The position numbers and the translations under genes are program-made. Below are positions 35,874 to 44,368 of a stretch of DNA of 64,000 nt, piece by piece; position 1 is the stretch's first letter, and every line of letters starts with the position of its first letter. The DNA is from Aneurinibacillus soli (GTDB lineage Bacteria > Bacillota > Bacilli > Aneurinibacillales > Aneurinibacillaceae): NCBI RefSeq assembly GCF_002355375.1, contig NZ_AP017312.1:2993001-3057000 (forward strand). Reading direction: 5' to 3'. Under the pieces are notes generated by a model. It was not told where the DNA came from and made no database searches. It was given only the letters and a program-made list of their open reading frames with translations.

Positions 35874-37223
35874 CTAGAGTGTGCTTGCTTTAATCTTTTC
35901 CACTTTCACCTCTTGACCCGTTTGTGCATCAATATAGATACGATAACTCTCCTGGCCGATGGAACCGTAAAATTCATACGTGTACACTTCTTCGCCACGC
36001 TCATCTTCGATAATCGCTTTGTGCACGTCCTTTACCGCAAACGCAGGATTCAATTTGGTACGTGCCTGCGATTGACTAATCTTTGCCTGCGGAATGGCGC
36101 GCACCCGGTGGTTTAACAGATAGCTCTCGCCCTGAAATCCGGTTGCCGTTCCATTATCAAGTGCGATTTTAACGGTAACCGTATCCGGATATAATCGCAC
36201 GCCCCCCTGATTGCACACATACGTAAAGGCAGCCACTCCTTTGTATTCATCGTACGACATCGCTTCCATATCTACATATCCACGGCGCTTAAGGTAATCG
36301 TCCGCACGGCGGTGTGCATCCTCTACACTAATCTTATGCCCGGCAACGCTTCGTTCATCCAGCACCCAGATCACATGTCCACCCTTTTTTGCAACATCGA
36401 CAAACACCGGTGTCTTCTGATCTTTTCGCTCAATGCGTACACTGTACGATTCATATTCTCGTGTTTTGCCGTTATCCGTCACAATCGCCTGTTTAATCGC
36501 AGTCGCTGGCAATCCAACAAACGCAAGCGCTTTTTGCTTCGCCTCGTCTGCGCTCACGACTTGACCTTTCATGGATTGGATTTTCAGCTTACGACCCGCA
36601 TTCAAACTGCCGATTCCCGAACCAAATTCTACATCCCGATAGCCGTCCACACTTTTATCGATGATTTTAAGCCCATCTACAATTGTGTTGTCTTCCTGCT
36701 TATGCTCGCTTGCGAGCGCTGTCTCTACATCCATCCAGCGCAGCTGCTTCGTCATAATCGCACTCTGCACCTTTTGCAAGTCGCCCTGGATGTTCTTTGA
36801 GTGGGCGTACAGCTTGTTTAACGTATCATATTCTTTCTTAGATAGCGGTTCACGTTCGAGATCACGCACCGCTGTCTGATAGCTAAAATCAGCTACATTC
36901 GCGAGAAACTTCTCCGTATGGTTGAACGGCATCAACGCAAGTGGTAGCTGAGACACATCATTCTGAGCCGAATATGCTAGCCGCCATACATTTGTCAGGC
37001 TTGGTGTCAGCTGACGCCGTGAATTAACCGCGACGGTCTTGCCAAGCTCATCCTGCAGTCGGTCCATATGATAGTTCAAATTATGAAAAGCCCGCTGGTA
37101 TTGGTTCTCTGCCTTAATTAGCACCGAATTTTTTTCCTTGTTCTCCTGATACCCCCACATCCCGGCCCCGATCACGCCAACAGCAAGCACAGGGAACAGT
37201 ACACCTGCGATTCGTCCATACAT
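35874..37223 (-). CDS. ypeB: Germination protein YpeB
   Basis: Start ATG 37223 (MYGRIAGVLF), GGAGGGG 8 bases upstream; 449 residues, the Bacillus length. The N-terminal segment (about 5-25) is a membrane anchor/signal; the rest contains two PepSY-type repeats (VSADEAKQKALAFVGL and VEDAHRRADDYLKRRGY) and a third at the C-terminus (YIDAQTGQEVKVEKI). YpeB is needed to localise the cortex-lytic enzyme SleB in spores. sleB is normally next to ypeB but is not beside it here. Confidence 0.92.
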   Translation of the reverse strand: MYGRIAGVLFPVLAVGVIGAGMWGYQENKEKNSVLIKAENQYQRAFHNLNYHMDRLQDELGKTVAVNSRRQLTPSLTNVWRLAYSAQNDVSQLPLALMPFNHTEKFLANVADFSYQTAVRDLEREPLSKKEYDTLNKLYAHSKNIQGDLQKVQSAIMTKQLRWMDVETALASEHKQEDNTIVDGLKIIDKSVDGYRDVEFGSGIGSLNAGRKLKIQSMKGQVVSADEAKQKALAFVGLPATAIKQAIVTDNGKTREYESYSVRIERKDQKTPVFVDVAKKGGHVIWVLDERSVAGHKISVEDAHRRADDYLKRRGYVDMEAMSYDEYKGVAAFTYVCNQGGVRLYPDTVTVKIALDNGTATGFQGESYLLNHRVRAIPQAKISQSQARTKLNPAFAVKDVHKAIIEDERGEEVYTYEFYGSIGQESYRIYIDAQTGQEVKVEKIKASTL

Positions 37224-37286
37224 GTGCAACACCCCTCCATCATCCAGTATTACCCGTAGTTTGAGGAAAGAAGTTGCTAATTATAC

Positions 37287-37321
37287 AAAAAAGCGGAGGG
37301 CTATATGGAGACCCTCCGCTT
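37287..37321 (-). terminator. Terminator after the prsW cluster
   Basis: Perfect AAGCGGAGGG/CCCTCCGCTT stem with an 11-base loop and six U on the minus strand. It overlaps the stop codon of the 54-aa gene. Confidence 0.85.
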
Positions 37322-37484
37322 ACATCGGTTCTGATACTGTATTAAACCCAGCACGATTGTTACAAATACACTGTTTAAACCCGGTTTCTACCTGCCCGAA
37401 CTTGTTCAGTGAGCCGCGAAGTATATAGCGTTCACCACACACCGAACATCGGATCGTGACTTTATACCGTTCTGTTTCGTTCAT
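37320..37484 (-). CDS. Small four-cysteine protein coupled to prsW (54 aa)
   Basis: ATG 37484 overlaps the prsW stop (ATGA), and GGAGGTAG lies inside prsW. The 54-residue peptide has Cys13 and Cys16 as C-x2-C (IRCSVCGERY) and Cys39 and Cys41 as C-x-C (KQCICNN), a zinc-ribbon-like pattern of four cysteines. Coupling and cysteine spacing make it a convincing real gene. No family is recognised; the terminator begins at its stop codon. Confidence 0.7.
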   Translation of the reverse strand: MNETERYKVTIRCSVCGERYILRGSLNKFGQVETGFKQCICNNRAGFNTVSEPM

Positions 37485-38179
37485 ATTTTCTCTACCTCCT
37501 TCTCATAGTGTGCCCCGAACGCAGCCGCCATAGACCTGTTCAGCGCAACACGACTGAGATTGAGTGCCAAAAGCCAGAGGAACAGCATGAACGGAACCAT
37601 CAACCACGGCCAGATCGGCTGTTGCATGAGAAGAATAAAGTCATACGTACCGTGCAGCATAACTGGAAGCGCCAGACTGATTACGAGATACAGGCGACGA
37701 CGCGTACGACCAACACTGAATTTAGCTTTGCCAAAATAATAGCCCATCAATACCCCGAACAGACCATGTCCAGAAACCGGAAGCAGTGCCCGATAGAAGG
37801 CCGCCGCAGCCCCCCCATGTTCACGCAAATAGAAAAAGTTCTCCAGCGTTGCAAAGCCGAGCGAGACCGCTACTGCATATACAATGCCATCATACGGTTC
37901 GTCAAATTCAACATGCTGATATACGGTATAATAAATGATGAACCACTTAAAAAACTCTTCCAAAAACCCGGCCAACACGTACGACTGAGCGAAGACTCCT
38001 AACTGCAGCTCTTCCTGAAATCCAAATTGCACAACCATCACTGGAAATACAAGCAGGAGCCCGATAATAAACATTTTCACCACCATATGCAGCGGCTCTA
38101 TTTCATACTTATCTTTTAAATAAAAATAACTTAATATGGCAATACCAGGGGCAATAGCAGCTCCCATGGTGGCTAACAT
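37481..38179 (-). CDS. prsW: PrsW-type intramembrane protease
   Basis: A polytopic membrane protease of 232 residues starting at ATG 38179 with AAGGGAG upstream. The glutamate motif EEFFKW (EExxK) in the middle and the HGTYDF (HxxxD) motif near the C-terminus, the PrsW active-site elements, are intact. In B. subtilis PrsW cleaves the anti-sigma factor RsiW to activate SigW. A sigma/anti-sigma pair is at 383-1623, but a link between the two is only a possibility. Confidence 0.9.
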   Translation of the reverse strand: MLATMGAAIAPGIAILSYFYLKDKYEIEPLHMVVKMFIIGLLLVFPVMVVQFGFQEELQLGVFAQSYVLAGFLEEFFKWFIIYYTVYQHVEFDEPYDGIVYAVAVSLGFATLENFFYLREHGGAAAAFYRALLPVSGHGLFGVLMGYYFGKAKFSVGRTRRRLYLVISLALPVMLHGTYDFILLMQQPIWPWLMVPFMLFLWLLALNLSRVALNRSMAAAFGAHYEKEVEKI

Positions 38180-38270
38180 AGCATTCGACTCCCTTAGGTT
38201 ATTCGTTGTACCTTTCATCCTAACATGGAATGTGCATGATGGAAATACAATTGCTGGAGGTATTTATGCA

Positions 38271-38304
38271 AAACAAAAAACCTAACTATAAAATAAGTTA
38301 GGTT
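38271..38304 (-). terminator. Terminator of the lipoprotein gene
   Basis: Perfect AACCTAACT/AGTTAGGTT stem with an 8-base loop, then a U-run on the minus strand. Confidence 0.8.
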
Positions 38305-38327
38305 CCATAACGAAATGCAGCTGCTTT

Positions 38328-38816
38328 TCACTTCTGCTGGAAAGTTACGTTATTCTTTTTGGCCAGCGCTTCTATCTCTGTTTGCCACTGTCTAATTCCT
38401 TTACGTCCTTCTGCTAATTTATCATTAGCTTGCGCCAGTAACCCCGCGTCCTGTTTTTCCAGTGCATCCGACATCTGTACAAAAGCACTGTACTGCTTAT
38501 TGGCTGCTTGAATATAAATTTCATGTACCGCCTGTAACTCTTTGGTTGCGGGCTTGATCGCTTCAAGTTTTCCAACGAAATCCCGGTACTTCGGTATTAC
38601 AGAATCCTGCAGTTTGTTGTACATGATTTCATCATTTTTGAAATTTTTCCCACTTACACTTTCATAATCTCTTACAGCATCTGTTTCTACTTTTGCAAGT
38701 TCGGGGAGTTTGTTGTTAATGTAATCCACCAGATCTTTTGATACTTCACTTTGCCCACACCCCACAAGAAATAACGCAAGTAAAAAACCAATCGACATTA
38801 GCGACCTTTTAACCAT
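38328..38816 (-). CDS. Small lipoprotein of unknown function (162 aa)
   Basis: Start ATG 38816 with AAAGGGG upstream. The signal peptide ends in the lipobox LVGC (Cys at about residue 20), so the mature protein should be lipid-anchored outside the membrane. The rest is predominantly helical and charged with no recognisable family. It has its own terminator and lies between ansA and prsW. Confidence 0.75.
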   Translation of the reverse strand: MVKRSLMSIGFLLALFLVGCGQSEVSKDLVDYINNKLPELAKVETDAVRDYESVSGKNFKNDEIMYNKLQDSVIPKYRDFVGKLEAIKPATKELQAVHEIYIQAANKQYSAFVQMSDALEKQDAGLLAQANDKLAEGRKGIRQWQTEIEALAKKNNVTFQQK

Positions 38817-38918
38817 AACCACACCCCTTTCCCTACAGTAAATTCCCGCAAACAAAAGATTATGACTACGAATTTACCATCCACTGCACTGCCCGGTGTA
38901 GCGCCCGGCCTTTTCTCA

Positions 38919-39878
38919 TCAAAACAAATGGTTCACATCATTTATATCGCTCGCAAGCATCACCGCAAGGCGCATACGCGCTTTCTTGGAGTCAAAGTCG
39001 TTGCCAAGTATTACACCGTGTCTGTACAAGTCATACGCACTTCCCCGGTAATCATACGTAGTATCTACCCTGCCTTCTTCTGCGCTCGTTGTAATAACGA
39101 TGTGAATGCCTTGCGCAAGCGCTTCTTCGATCCCTTCCATCATGTGAGGTGCTATCTGCCCCCGACCCGCACCTTCCAGTACAATCCCTTTTGAACCAGA
39201 CTGTACAGCTGCACGTAGAAATTTACTATCCGCACCCGCGTAGCACTTAATAATGTCTACCATCGGAATATCTTTCGTCAGCTTGAACGTTTCACGTCGA
39301 ATCGGCTTCTGGTACACCACAACTGCATCATTGTCAATGATACCGAGATACCCAAACCCGAATGAGTAAAACCCTTGCATATTGGATGCGTGAACCTTCT
39401 TCACATAACGAGCAGAGAAAATACGCTCGTTAAACACCACGGCAACACCTGCATTCTTCATATCATCGCTGCAAGCTGTATAAATCGCATGACGAATGTT
39501 GCTGTACACATCGTTGCTCGCGTCACTGAGCGCACGTTGTGAGCCTGTCAGAACAACCGGACGAACATTATCAATCGTTAAGTCAAGAAAGTACGCGGTT
39601 TCCTCCATCGAATCCGTTCCGTGCGTCACGACAATACCAGACACCGACTCATCCATAAACACCTGCTCGATCTTCTTTTTCAGCACAAGCAACTCATCAA
39701 ATCCAATGTGCATAGACGGAAGCTGAAGCACTGATTCAACTTGTACGTCAATGTCAGCGGGTAGGCTGCACCGTCTAGCAAGCTCTTCTCCCGTTAATTC
39801 TCCCGCTACAAGCATCCCCTTCTCATTCGGCACACTTGCAATCGTTCCACCTGTTGTAAGCAAAACCACTTTTTTCAT
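38919..39878 (-). CDS. ansA: L-asparaginase
   Basis: Hydrolyses asparagine to aspartate and ammonia. The 319-residue protein has both active-site signatures: TTGGTIAS near the N-terminus (nucleophilic Thr) and VVTHGTDSMEETAYFL (about 83-98). The C-terminal EGAGRGQIAPHM segment is also typical. No signal peptide is visible, so it is probably cytosolic. Start ATG 39878. Confidence 0.94.
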   Translation of the reverse strand: MKKVVLLTTGGTIASVPNEKGMLVAGELTGEELARRCSLPADIDVQVESVLQLPSMHIGFDELLVLKKKIEQVFMDESVSGIVVTHGTDSMEETAYFLDLTIDNVRPVVLTGSQRALSDASNDVYSNIRHAIYTACSDDMKNAGVAVVFNERIFSARYVKKVHASNMQGFYSFGFGYLGIIDNDAVVVYQKPIRRETFKLTKDIPMVDIIKCYAGADSKFLRAAVQSGSKGIVLEGAGRGQIAPHMMEGIEEALAQGIHIVITTSAEEGRVDTTYDYRGSAYDLYRHGVILGNDFDSKKARMRLAVMLASDINDVNHLF

Positions 39879-39892
39879 ATATAACCCCCGTC

Positions 39893-40864
39893 TTATCGCT
39901 TTGCGATTTCTTCCGCAATCAATCCACCATGAAAGCGTCCATTCTCAATAAAAATAACATTAGCATTATTCCCTGCCGCAATAACCCCAGCAACAAACAA
40001 ACCCGGTACATTCGTCTCCATCGTCTCTGGATTATGCTCCGGCTCCCCGGTCTCGGCACGCACCTCTACCCCAAGTCCGCCAAACAGAGAACGATCCGGA
40101 TGATAGCCCGTAAGCGCCAGAACAGCGTCGGCTTCCACGGTTTTCTCTTCCCCGTTCTCTGACACCATGATGTACCCTTCTTCAATACGGGTCACCGTCG
40201 TGTTAAACATTGCTTTGATCCACTCTTTATTCACCATCGACTCAAACACCGGTAACACCCATGCTTTAATCGACGACGAATACGTCTCGCCCCGGTAGAT
40301 CCACGTGACATCAGCCCCCGCACGGTACAAATCCATCGCCGCATCGACCGATGAATTTTTCCCACCAATAACAGCGACCTTCATCCCTTGATACGGGTGC
40401 GCTTCCTTATAATAATGCGACACATGTGCAAGCTCTTCCCCCGGCACGTCTAGCAGATTCGGATTGTCAAAATACCCGGTCGCAACAATTACAAACCGCG
40501 TCGCATAGTCCGCACGCGAGCCGTCCCGCTTCGTCGTATGCACCGTGAACGTGCCATCCTCCCGACGCTCAACTGCATCGACCTGCTCATATGAATGCAG
40601 GCGAAACTTACGGCGCTGTGCCACTTCACGATAATACGTGAGCGCTTCCTGACGCGTCGGTTTCTCCCCTGTCACCACAAACGGAATGTCTGCGATCTCA
40701 AGTAGCTCCGGCGTACTAAAAAAATTCATGAACGTCGGATAGCCATAGATCGAGTTCACCACACACCCTTTCTCAATAACGAGTAGATCGATCCCTTTAT
40801 TCTGCAATTCAGCGGCCGCGGACAACCCACACGGACCCCCACCGATAATAATCACCCGTTCCAT
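39893..40864 (-). CDS. ypdA: YpdA-type FAD/NAD-dependent bacillithiol disulfide reductase
   Basis: Start ATG 40864 (MERVIIIGGGPCGLSAAAEL); 323 residues, the YpdA length. GGGPCGLS binds FAD and VAVIGGKNSSVDAAMDL the second dinucleotide. Cys14 in GPCG is the conserved YpdA cysteine. The family reduces oxidised bacillithiol with NADPH. It lies between gudB and ansA; in B. subtilis ypdA is next to gudB. Bacillithiol synthesis genes are not in the window. Confidence 0.88.
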   Translation of the reverse strand: MERVIIIGGGPCGLSAAAELQNKGIDLLVIEKGCVVNSIYGYPTFMNFFSTPELLEIADIPFVVTGEKPTRQEALTYYREVAQRRKFRLHSYEQVDAVERREDGTFTVHTTKRDGSRADYATRFVIVATGYFDNPNLLDVPGEELAHVSHYYKEAHPYQGMKVAVIGGKNSSVDAAMDLYRAGADVTWIYRGETYSSSIKAWVLPVFESMVNKEWIKAMFNTTVTRIEEGYIMVSENGEEKTVEADAVLALTGYHPDRSLFGGLGVEVRAETGEPEHNPETMETNVPGLFVAGVIAAGNNANVIFIENGRFHGGLIAEEIAKR

Positions 40865-40897
40865 CCTTCCCACTCCTTTCTCTGTACCAATCATACG

Positions 40898-40933
40898 AAA
40901 AAAAATCCTCTACGATATTGTAGAGGATTTTTT
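40898..40933. terminator. Bidirectional terminator between gudB and ypdA
   Basis: Perfect 12-bp stem AAAAATCCTCTA/TAGAGGATTTTT with an 8-base loop and U-runs on both strands. Confidence 0.9.
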
Positions 40934-40963
40934 GTCCGCAATTCAACTGCGGATGTGCACGTA

Positions 40964-42256
40964 CTACACCCAGCCGCGGAATTGACTTGCTTCCGCCATC
41001 TTACGCACGCCTACCATGTAAGCGGCAAGACGCATATTCACGCCGCGTGCAGTATGTGTGTTATATACGTTTTCGAAAGAACGCACCAACACATCACGCA
41101 GACGAGTTTCGACTTCTTCTTCTGTCCAGTAGTACCCCTGGTTGTTCTGTACCCATTCGAAGTACGAAACAGTTACACCACCAGAGCTTGCAAGCACGTC
41201 CGGCACAAGTAAAACGCCGCGCTCGGTAAGAATACGAGTGGCTTCGAGCGTCGTCGGTCCATTCGCCGCTTCTACCACGATGCCTGCCTTGATGTTATGC
41301 GCATTCGCTGCTGTAATCTGGTTTTCAATCGCAGCCGGAACGAGGATGTCGCAATCAAGTTCCAGAAGTTCCTGGTTCGAAATTGTATTCGTGAACAGCT
41401 TCGTCACCGTACCGAATGAATCACGACGATCAAGCAGATCGTCAATATTGAGACCGTTCTCATCATGCAGTGCACCATATGCGTCTGAGATGGCAATTAC
41501 TTTTGCACCCGCATCATGCATGAATTTTGCCAGGAAGCTACCCGCATTACCGAAGCCCTGAACGACTACACGTGCGCCTTTGATGTCAATGCCACGTTTT
41601 TTCGCCGCCTGCTCGATGCAGATTGTAACCCCTTTGGCAGTCGCTGTCTCACGGCCTTGTGAGCCGCCAAGCACAAGTGGTTTGCCTGTAATAAAGCCCG
41701 GTGAATCAAATTCACGGATTTTGCTGTATTCATCCATCATCCATGCCATGATTTGTGAGTTCGTAAATACGTCCGGCGCCGGAATATCTTTAGTCGGTCC
41801 AACGATCTGGCTGATCGCACGTACATAACCACGGCTCAGTCGCTCAAGCTCACGGAATGACATCTCACGCGGATCGCAGATGATACCGCCTTTACCACCG
41901 CCGTACGGCAGATCAACAATACCGCACTTCAAACTCATCCAAATTGAAAGCGCTTTAACCTCATCCTCAGTAACATCCGGATGGAAGCGAACGCCACCTT
42001 TTGTCGGTCCAACTGCATCATTATGCTGTGCACGGTAGCCTGTAAAAATTTTGGTCTCGCCATTATCCATACGTACCGGAATCCGGACCGTAAACATACG
42101 CATTGGTTCTTTAAGAAAATCATACATCGTTTCGGAGTAACCAAGATTACTCAACGCTTCGTGAATGACTGTTTGCGTTGACTCTAATACATTCAAACTT
42201 TCTTGCTGACCTGCGTTCCCATTCGCAGGTTTTCCAGCTACTTCATTTGCTCCCAT
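40964..42256 (-). CDS. gudB: Glutamate dehydrogenase
   Basis: NAD-linked oxidative deamination of glutamate. Start ATG 42256 (MGANEVAG), GGTGG 8 bases upstream; 430 residues. GGAKGG-like PYGGGKGGIICDP (catalytic Lys), the dinucleotide loop GFGNAGSFLA and DVLASSGGVTVSYFEWVQN are intact. It has no obvious insertion of the type that inactivates laboratory B. subtilis GudB. The name follows the gudB-ypdA neighbourhood; rocG is equally close by family. Confidence 0.93.
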   Translation of the reverse strand: MGANEVAGKPANGNAGQQESLNVLESTQTVIHEALSNLGYSETMYDFLKEPMRMFTVRIPVRMDNGETKIFTGYRAQHNDAVGPTKGGVRFHPDVTEDEVKALSIWMSLKCGIVDLPYGGGKGGIICDPREMSFRELERLSRGYVRAISQIVGPTKDIPAPDVFTNSQIMAWMMDEYSKIREFDSPGFITGKPLVLGGSQGRETATAKGVTICIEQAAKKRGIDIKGARVVVQGFGNAGSFLAKFMHDAGAKVIAISDAYGALHDENGLNIDDLLDRRDSFGTVTKLFTNTISNQELLELDCDILVPAAIENQITAANAHNIKAGIVVEAANGPTTLEATRILTERGVLLVPDVLASSGGVTVSYFEWVQNNQGYYWTEEEVETRLRDVLVRSFENVYNTHTARGVNMRLAAYMVGVRKMAEASQFRGWV

Positions 42257-42498
42257 AAACAATACCACCTTCGAGATTTGGTTATCTGATAAAGTTCAAT
42301 CCTAGCCAGTATACATCTTTATTTTAGTATTTGGAAGGTGCAAAACTGGCTTTTTTTTCGTCAGATTTTAATAACAAAAAATCACGCCATTCATTGCCAT
42401 ACCTGGCGATACACACCCGAACCATTTTTGAATTATACCAATTCTCATCGGCATTATACAACAACTTGAACACATCCGTTACATACCGCAGGCGATCA

Positions 42499-42530
42499 CA
42501 AAAAAAGCACGCGGACAGATAGCCGCGTGC
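42499..42530 (-). terminator. Terminator of the MecA-type gene
   Basis: Perfect GCACGCGG/CCGCGTGC stem with an 8-base loop and a U-run on the minus strand. Confidence 0.85.
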
Positions 42531-42547
42531 TCGGTGTTCCTATGAAA

Positions 42548-43141
42548 TCAATCGAAATAACGGCACAAAACATCAACCGCTTCCGCCTCAACGATCGTTT
42601 TGCCATATTCCTGCAGTACATACTTCGTTAATGTAGATGCTTCGCCGTATTCGGACAGTACCGCAATGAAGTTATCATATTCACTACGTTCCATATCCAC
42701 ATCTTCAAACACGAGATAGTAACGGTCACGGTACGCATATGCGCTCCCACCGTATGGAGCTTTCCCCTGAATGCGATGCGCCAGCTCGATAAGATGATCA
42801 AAATCGTGGAATATATACACAATGTCATCACTCTCTTCAAGGGTAACCTGCATCTCGTATATATCGTCATAATCCAGATCGTCCGCATCGCTCGCTTCCG
42901 TCTTACCACGCGTTACAATGACAACCATGCCCTGCGCAGGAAGTGAGAACACTTCAACGGCGACCGGACCATTAACCGTAAATCCAACTTCATCATGAGC
43001 ATGGTCCATCATATCATTGAAAAGCTCATGTACTTTTGGAATATCTCGCCACATGTCGTCTTTTTCGATACCCCGTTCGGTTAAATCATCAAAGGTTAAA
43101 AAAATACGAATCTTATCCTGATTGAGACGTTCAACGCGCAT
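42548..43141 (-). CDS. ypbH: MecA-family ClpC adaptor (YpbH-like)
   Basis: Start ATG 43141 (MRVERLNQDKIRIFLTFDDL), GGGAGGGG upstream; 197 residues. The N-terminal MecA substrate-binding fold is followed by an acidic linker (about 85-100) and a C-terminal domain with IYIFHDFDHLIELAHRI and FYLVF-type motifs that bind ClpC. MecA/YpbH adaptors deliver proteins to ClpCP. It lies upstream of gudB, as ypbH does in B. subtilis, which favours YpbH over MecA. Confidence 0.88.
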   Translation of the reverse strand: MRVERLNQDKIRIFLTFDDLTERGIEKDDMWRDIPKVHELFNDMMDHAHDEVGFTVNGPVAVEVFSLPAQGMVVIVTRGKTEASDADDLDYDDIYEMQVTLEESDDIVYIFHDFDHLIELAHRIQGKAPYGGSAYAYRDRYYLVFEDVDMERSEYDNFIAVLSEYGEASTLTKYVLQEYGKTIVEAEAVDVLCRYFD

Positions 43142-43266
43142 TATGACCCCTCCCTCCGCAAATTCGGTGGTAGTATTAGAATACGTTACAGGATGTATTG
43201 TGTTCAAATAAATATATTATTTTCATGATACCACGGGGAGTCAATACGGTACAAGGTGGGAAACAT

Positions 43267-43309
43267 AAAAAAATACAGCTACAAGCCTATCGGGTAGCTG
43301 TATTTTTTT
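43267..43309. terminator. Bidirectional terminator after relQ
   Basis: Perfect 16-bp stem (AAAAAAATACAGCTAC and its complement) with an 11-base loop; U-runs on either strand. Confidence 0.9.
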
Positions 43310-43327
43310 GCACGCCCGGTTGCTTCT

Positions 43328-44170
43328 TCACATTCCCTTTTCCTTCTCTTCCTCCAACTGCCTGCTCTGTTTCTCCAGACGCTTCACCTCGATGATCTTC
43401 GCCTGAATTGTGCGGGATAACTGGCGCAGCTCAATTACATCGCCGCGGTCGCGAATCTCACGGAACTCATTCTGAAAAGCAGTCGCCTCGATCACGAAGC
43501 CACGCTGATACAAGTTCTCGATTCCCTGCAAAATGCGGGACACCATGTTCGACTTGTACTCAAACATCTGCTGTGCATCCCGAATCTCATCCCGAATCTC
43601 CGACATCTCCGTATCAAGCAAGTGGGCCGCTTCCGCCGTCGTACGCAGACGCTCCCGGATATCGTCCGGAATATTCCCTTCATATTTATAGCTCAACGAG
43701 TGCTCAATCGTCGCCCAGAAATTCATCGCCAGCGTACGGATTTGAATCTCGGCCAGAATTTCCTTCTCCCCGTGCGCAGTCTGTACCGGATAACGGATAA
43801 TAATATGATGGCTTCGATATCCACTTGGCTTCTGATTATTTATGTAATCCTTCTCATACACAATCGTCATGTCCTTGCCGCCGCGCTGATGAACAAGTTC
43901 AACCACACGCTCAATATCCTGCACGAACTGACACATGATGCGAATTCCGGTTATATCTTCAATTTCTTCAAGTTGATCAAGCGGAACATTTAACTTGTGC
44001 GCTTTCTCCAAAATGCTTGATATTTTTTTAATACGGCCTGTTACAAATTCAATCGGCGAATATTCGTTGCGCTTCTTTAGCTCTTTGCGAATACTACGAA
44101 ACTTCACCTTCAATTCCTCTACGGCCTGTTCATATGGAATGAGGAATTGCTCCCAGCTTCTGTCATCCAC
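43328..44170 (-). CDS. relQ: RelQ/YjbM-type alarmone synthetase with C-terminal extension
   Basis: Small alarmone synthetase making (p)ppGpp. The N-terminal 200 residues follow YjbM closely (MDDRSWEQFLIPYEQAVEELKVK, SPIEFVTGR, DITGIRIMCQFV, ESGYRSHH-like PSGYRSHH, EIQIRTLAMNFWATIEHSL). At 280 residues it is about 70 longer than B. subtilis YjbM; the extra tail (from about 210) is a charged helix that looks coiled-coil (VKRLEKQSRQLEEEKEKGM). No hydrolase (HD) domain. Start ATG 44170. The tail's role is unknown. Confidence 0.9.
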   Translation of the reverse strand: MDDRSWEQFLIPYEQAVEELKVKFRSIRKELKKRNEYSPIEFVTGRIKKISSILEKAHKLNVPLDQLEEIEDITGIRIMCQFVQDIERVVELVHQRGGKDMTIVYEKDYINNQKPSGYRSHHIIIRYPVQTAHGEKEILAEIQIRTLAMNFWATIEHSLSYKYEGNIPDDIRERLRTTAEAAHLLDTEMSEIRDEIRDAQQMFEYKSNMVSRILQGIENLYQRGFVIEATAFQNEFREIRDRGDVIELRQLSRTIQAKIIEVKRLEKQSRQLEEEKEKGM

Positions 44171-44333
44171 TAGACATGTATCCCCCTTACCTTACTTTCT
44201 TGCCTCTGCTGTTCATTATAACAAAAAAGTTTGCAAATAGAAGAACCGATCAACTTGTACAGATGGAAAACCTTATTGCCAATCAAATGATACAAGTTTT
44301 ATAACAATAAAGAATATCCAGAAAAAGTTTGAC

Positions 44334-44358
44334 AAAAAAAGAACGGCTCAAAGGCCGC
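44334..44358 (-). terminator. Terminator of the oxidoreductase operon
   Basis: GAGCGGC/GCCGTTC stem (one G-U on the minus strand) with a 5-base loop and a run of U, directly after the por gene. Confidence 0.75.
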
Positions 44359-44368
44359 TCTTTTATTT

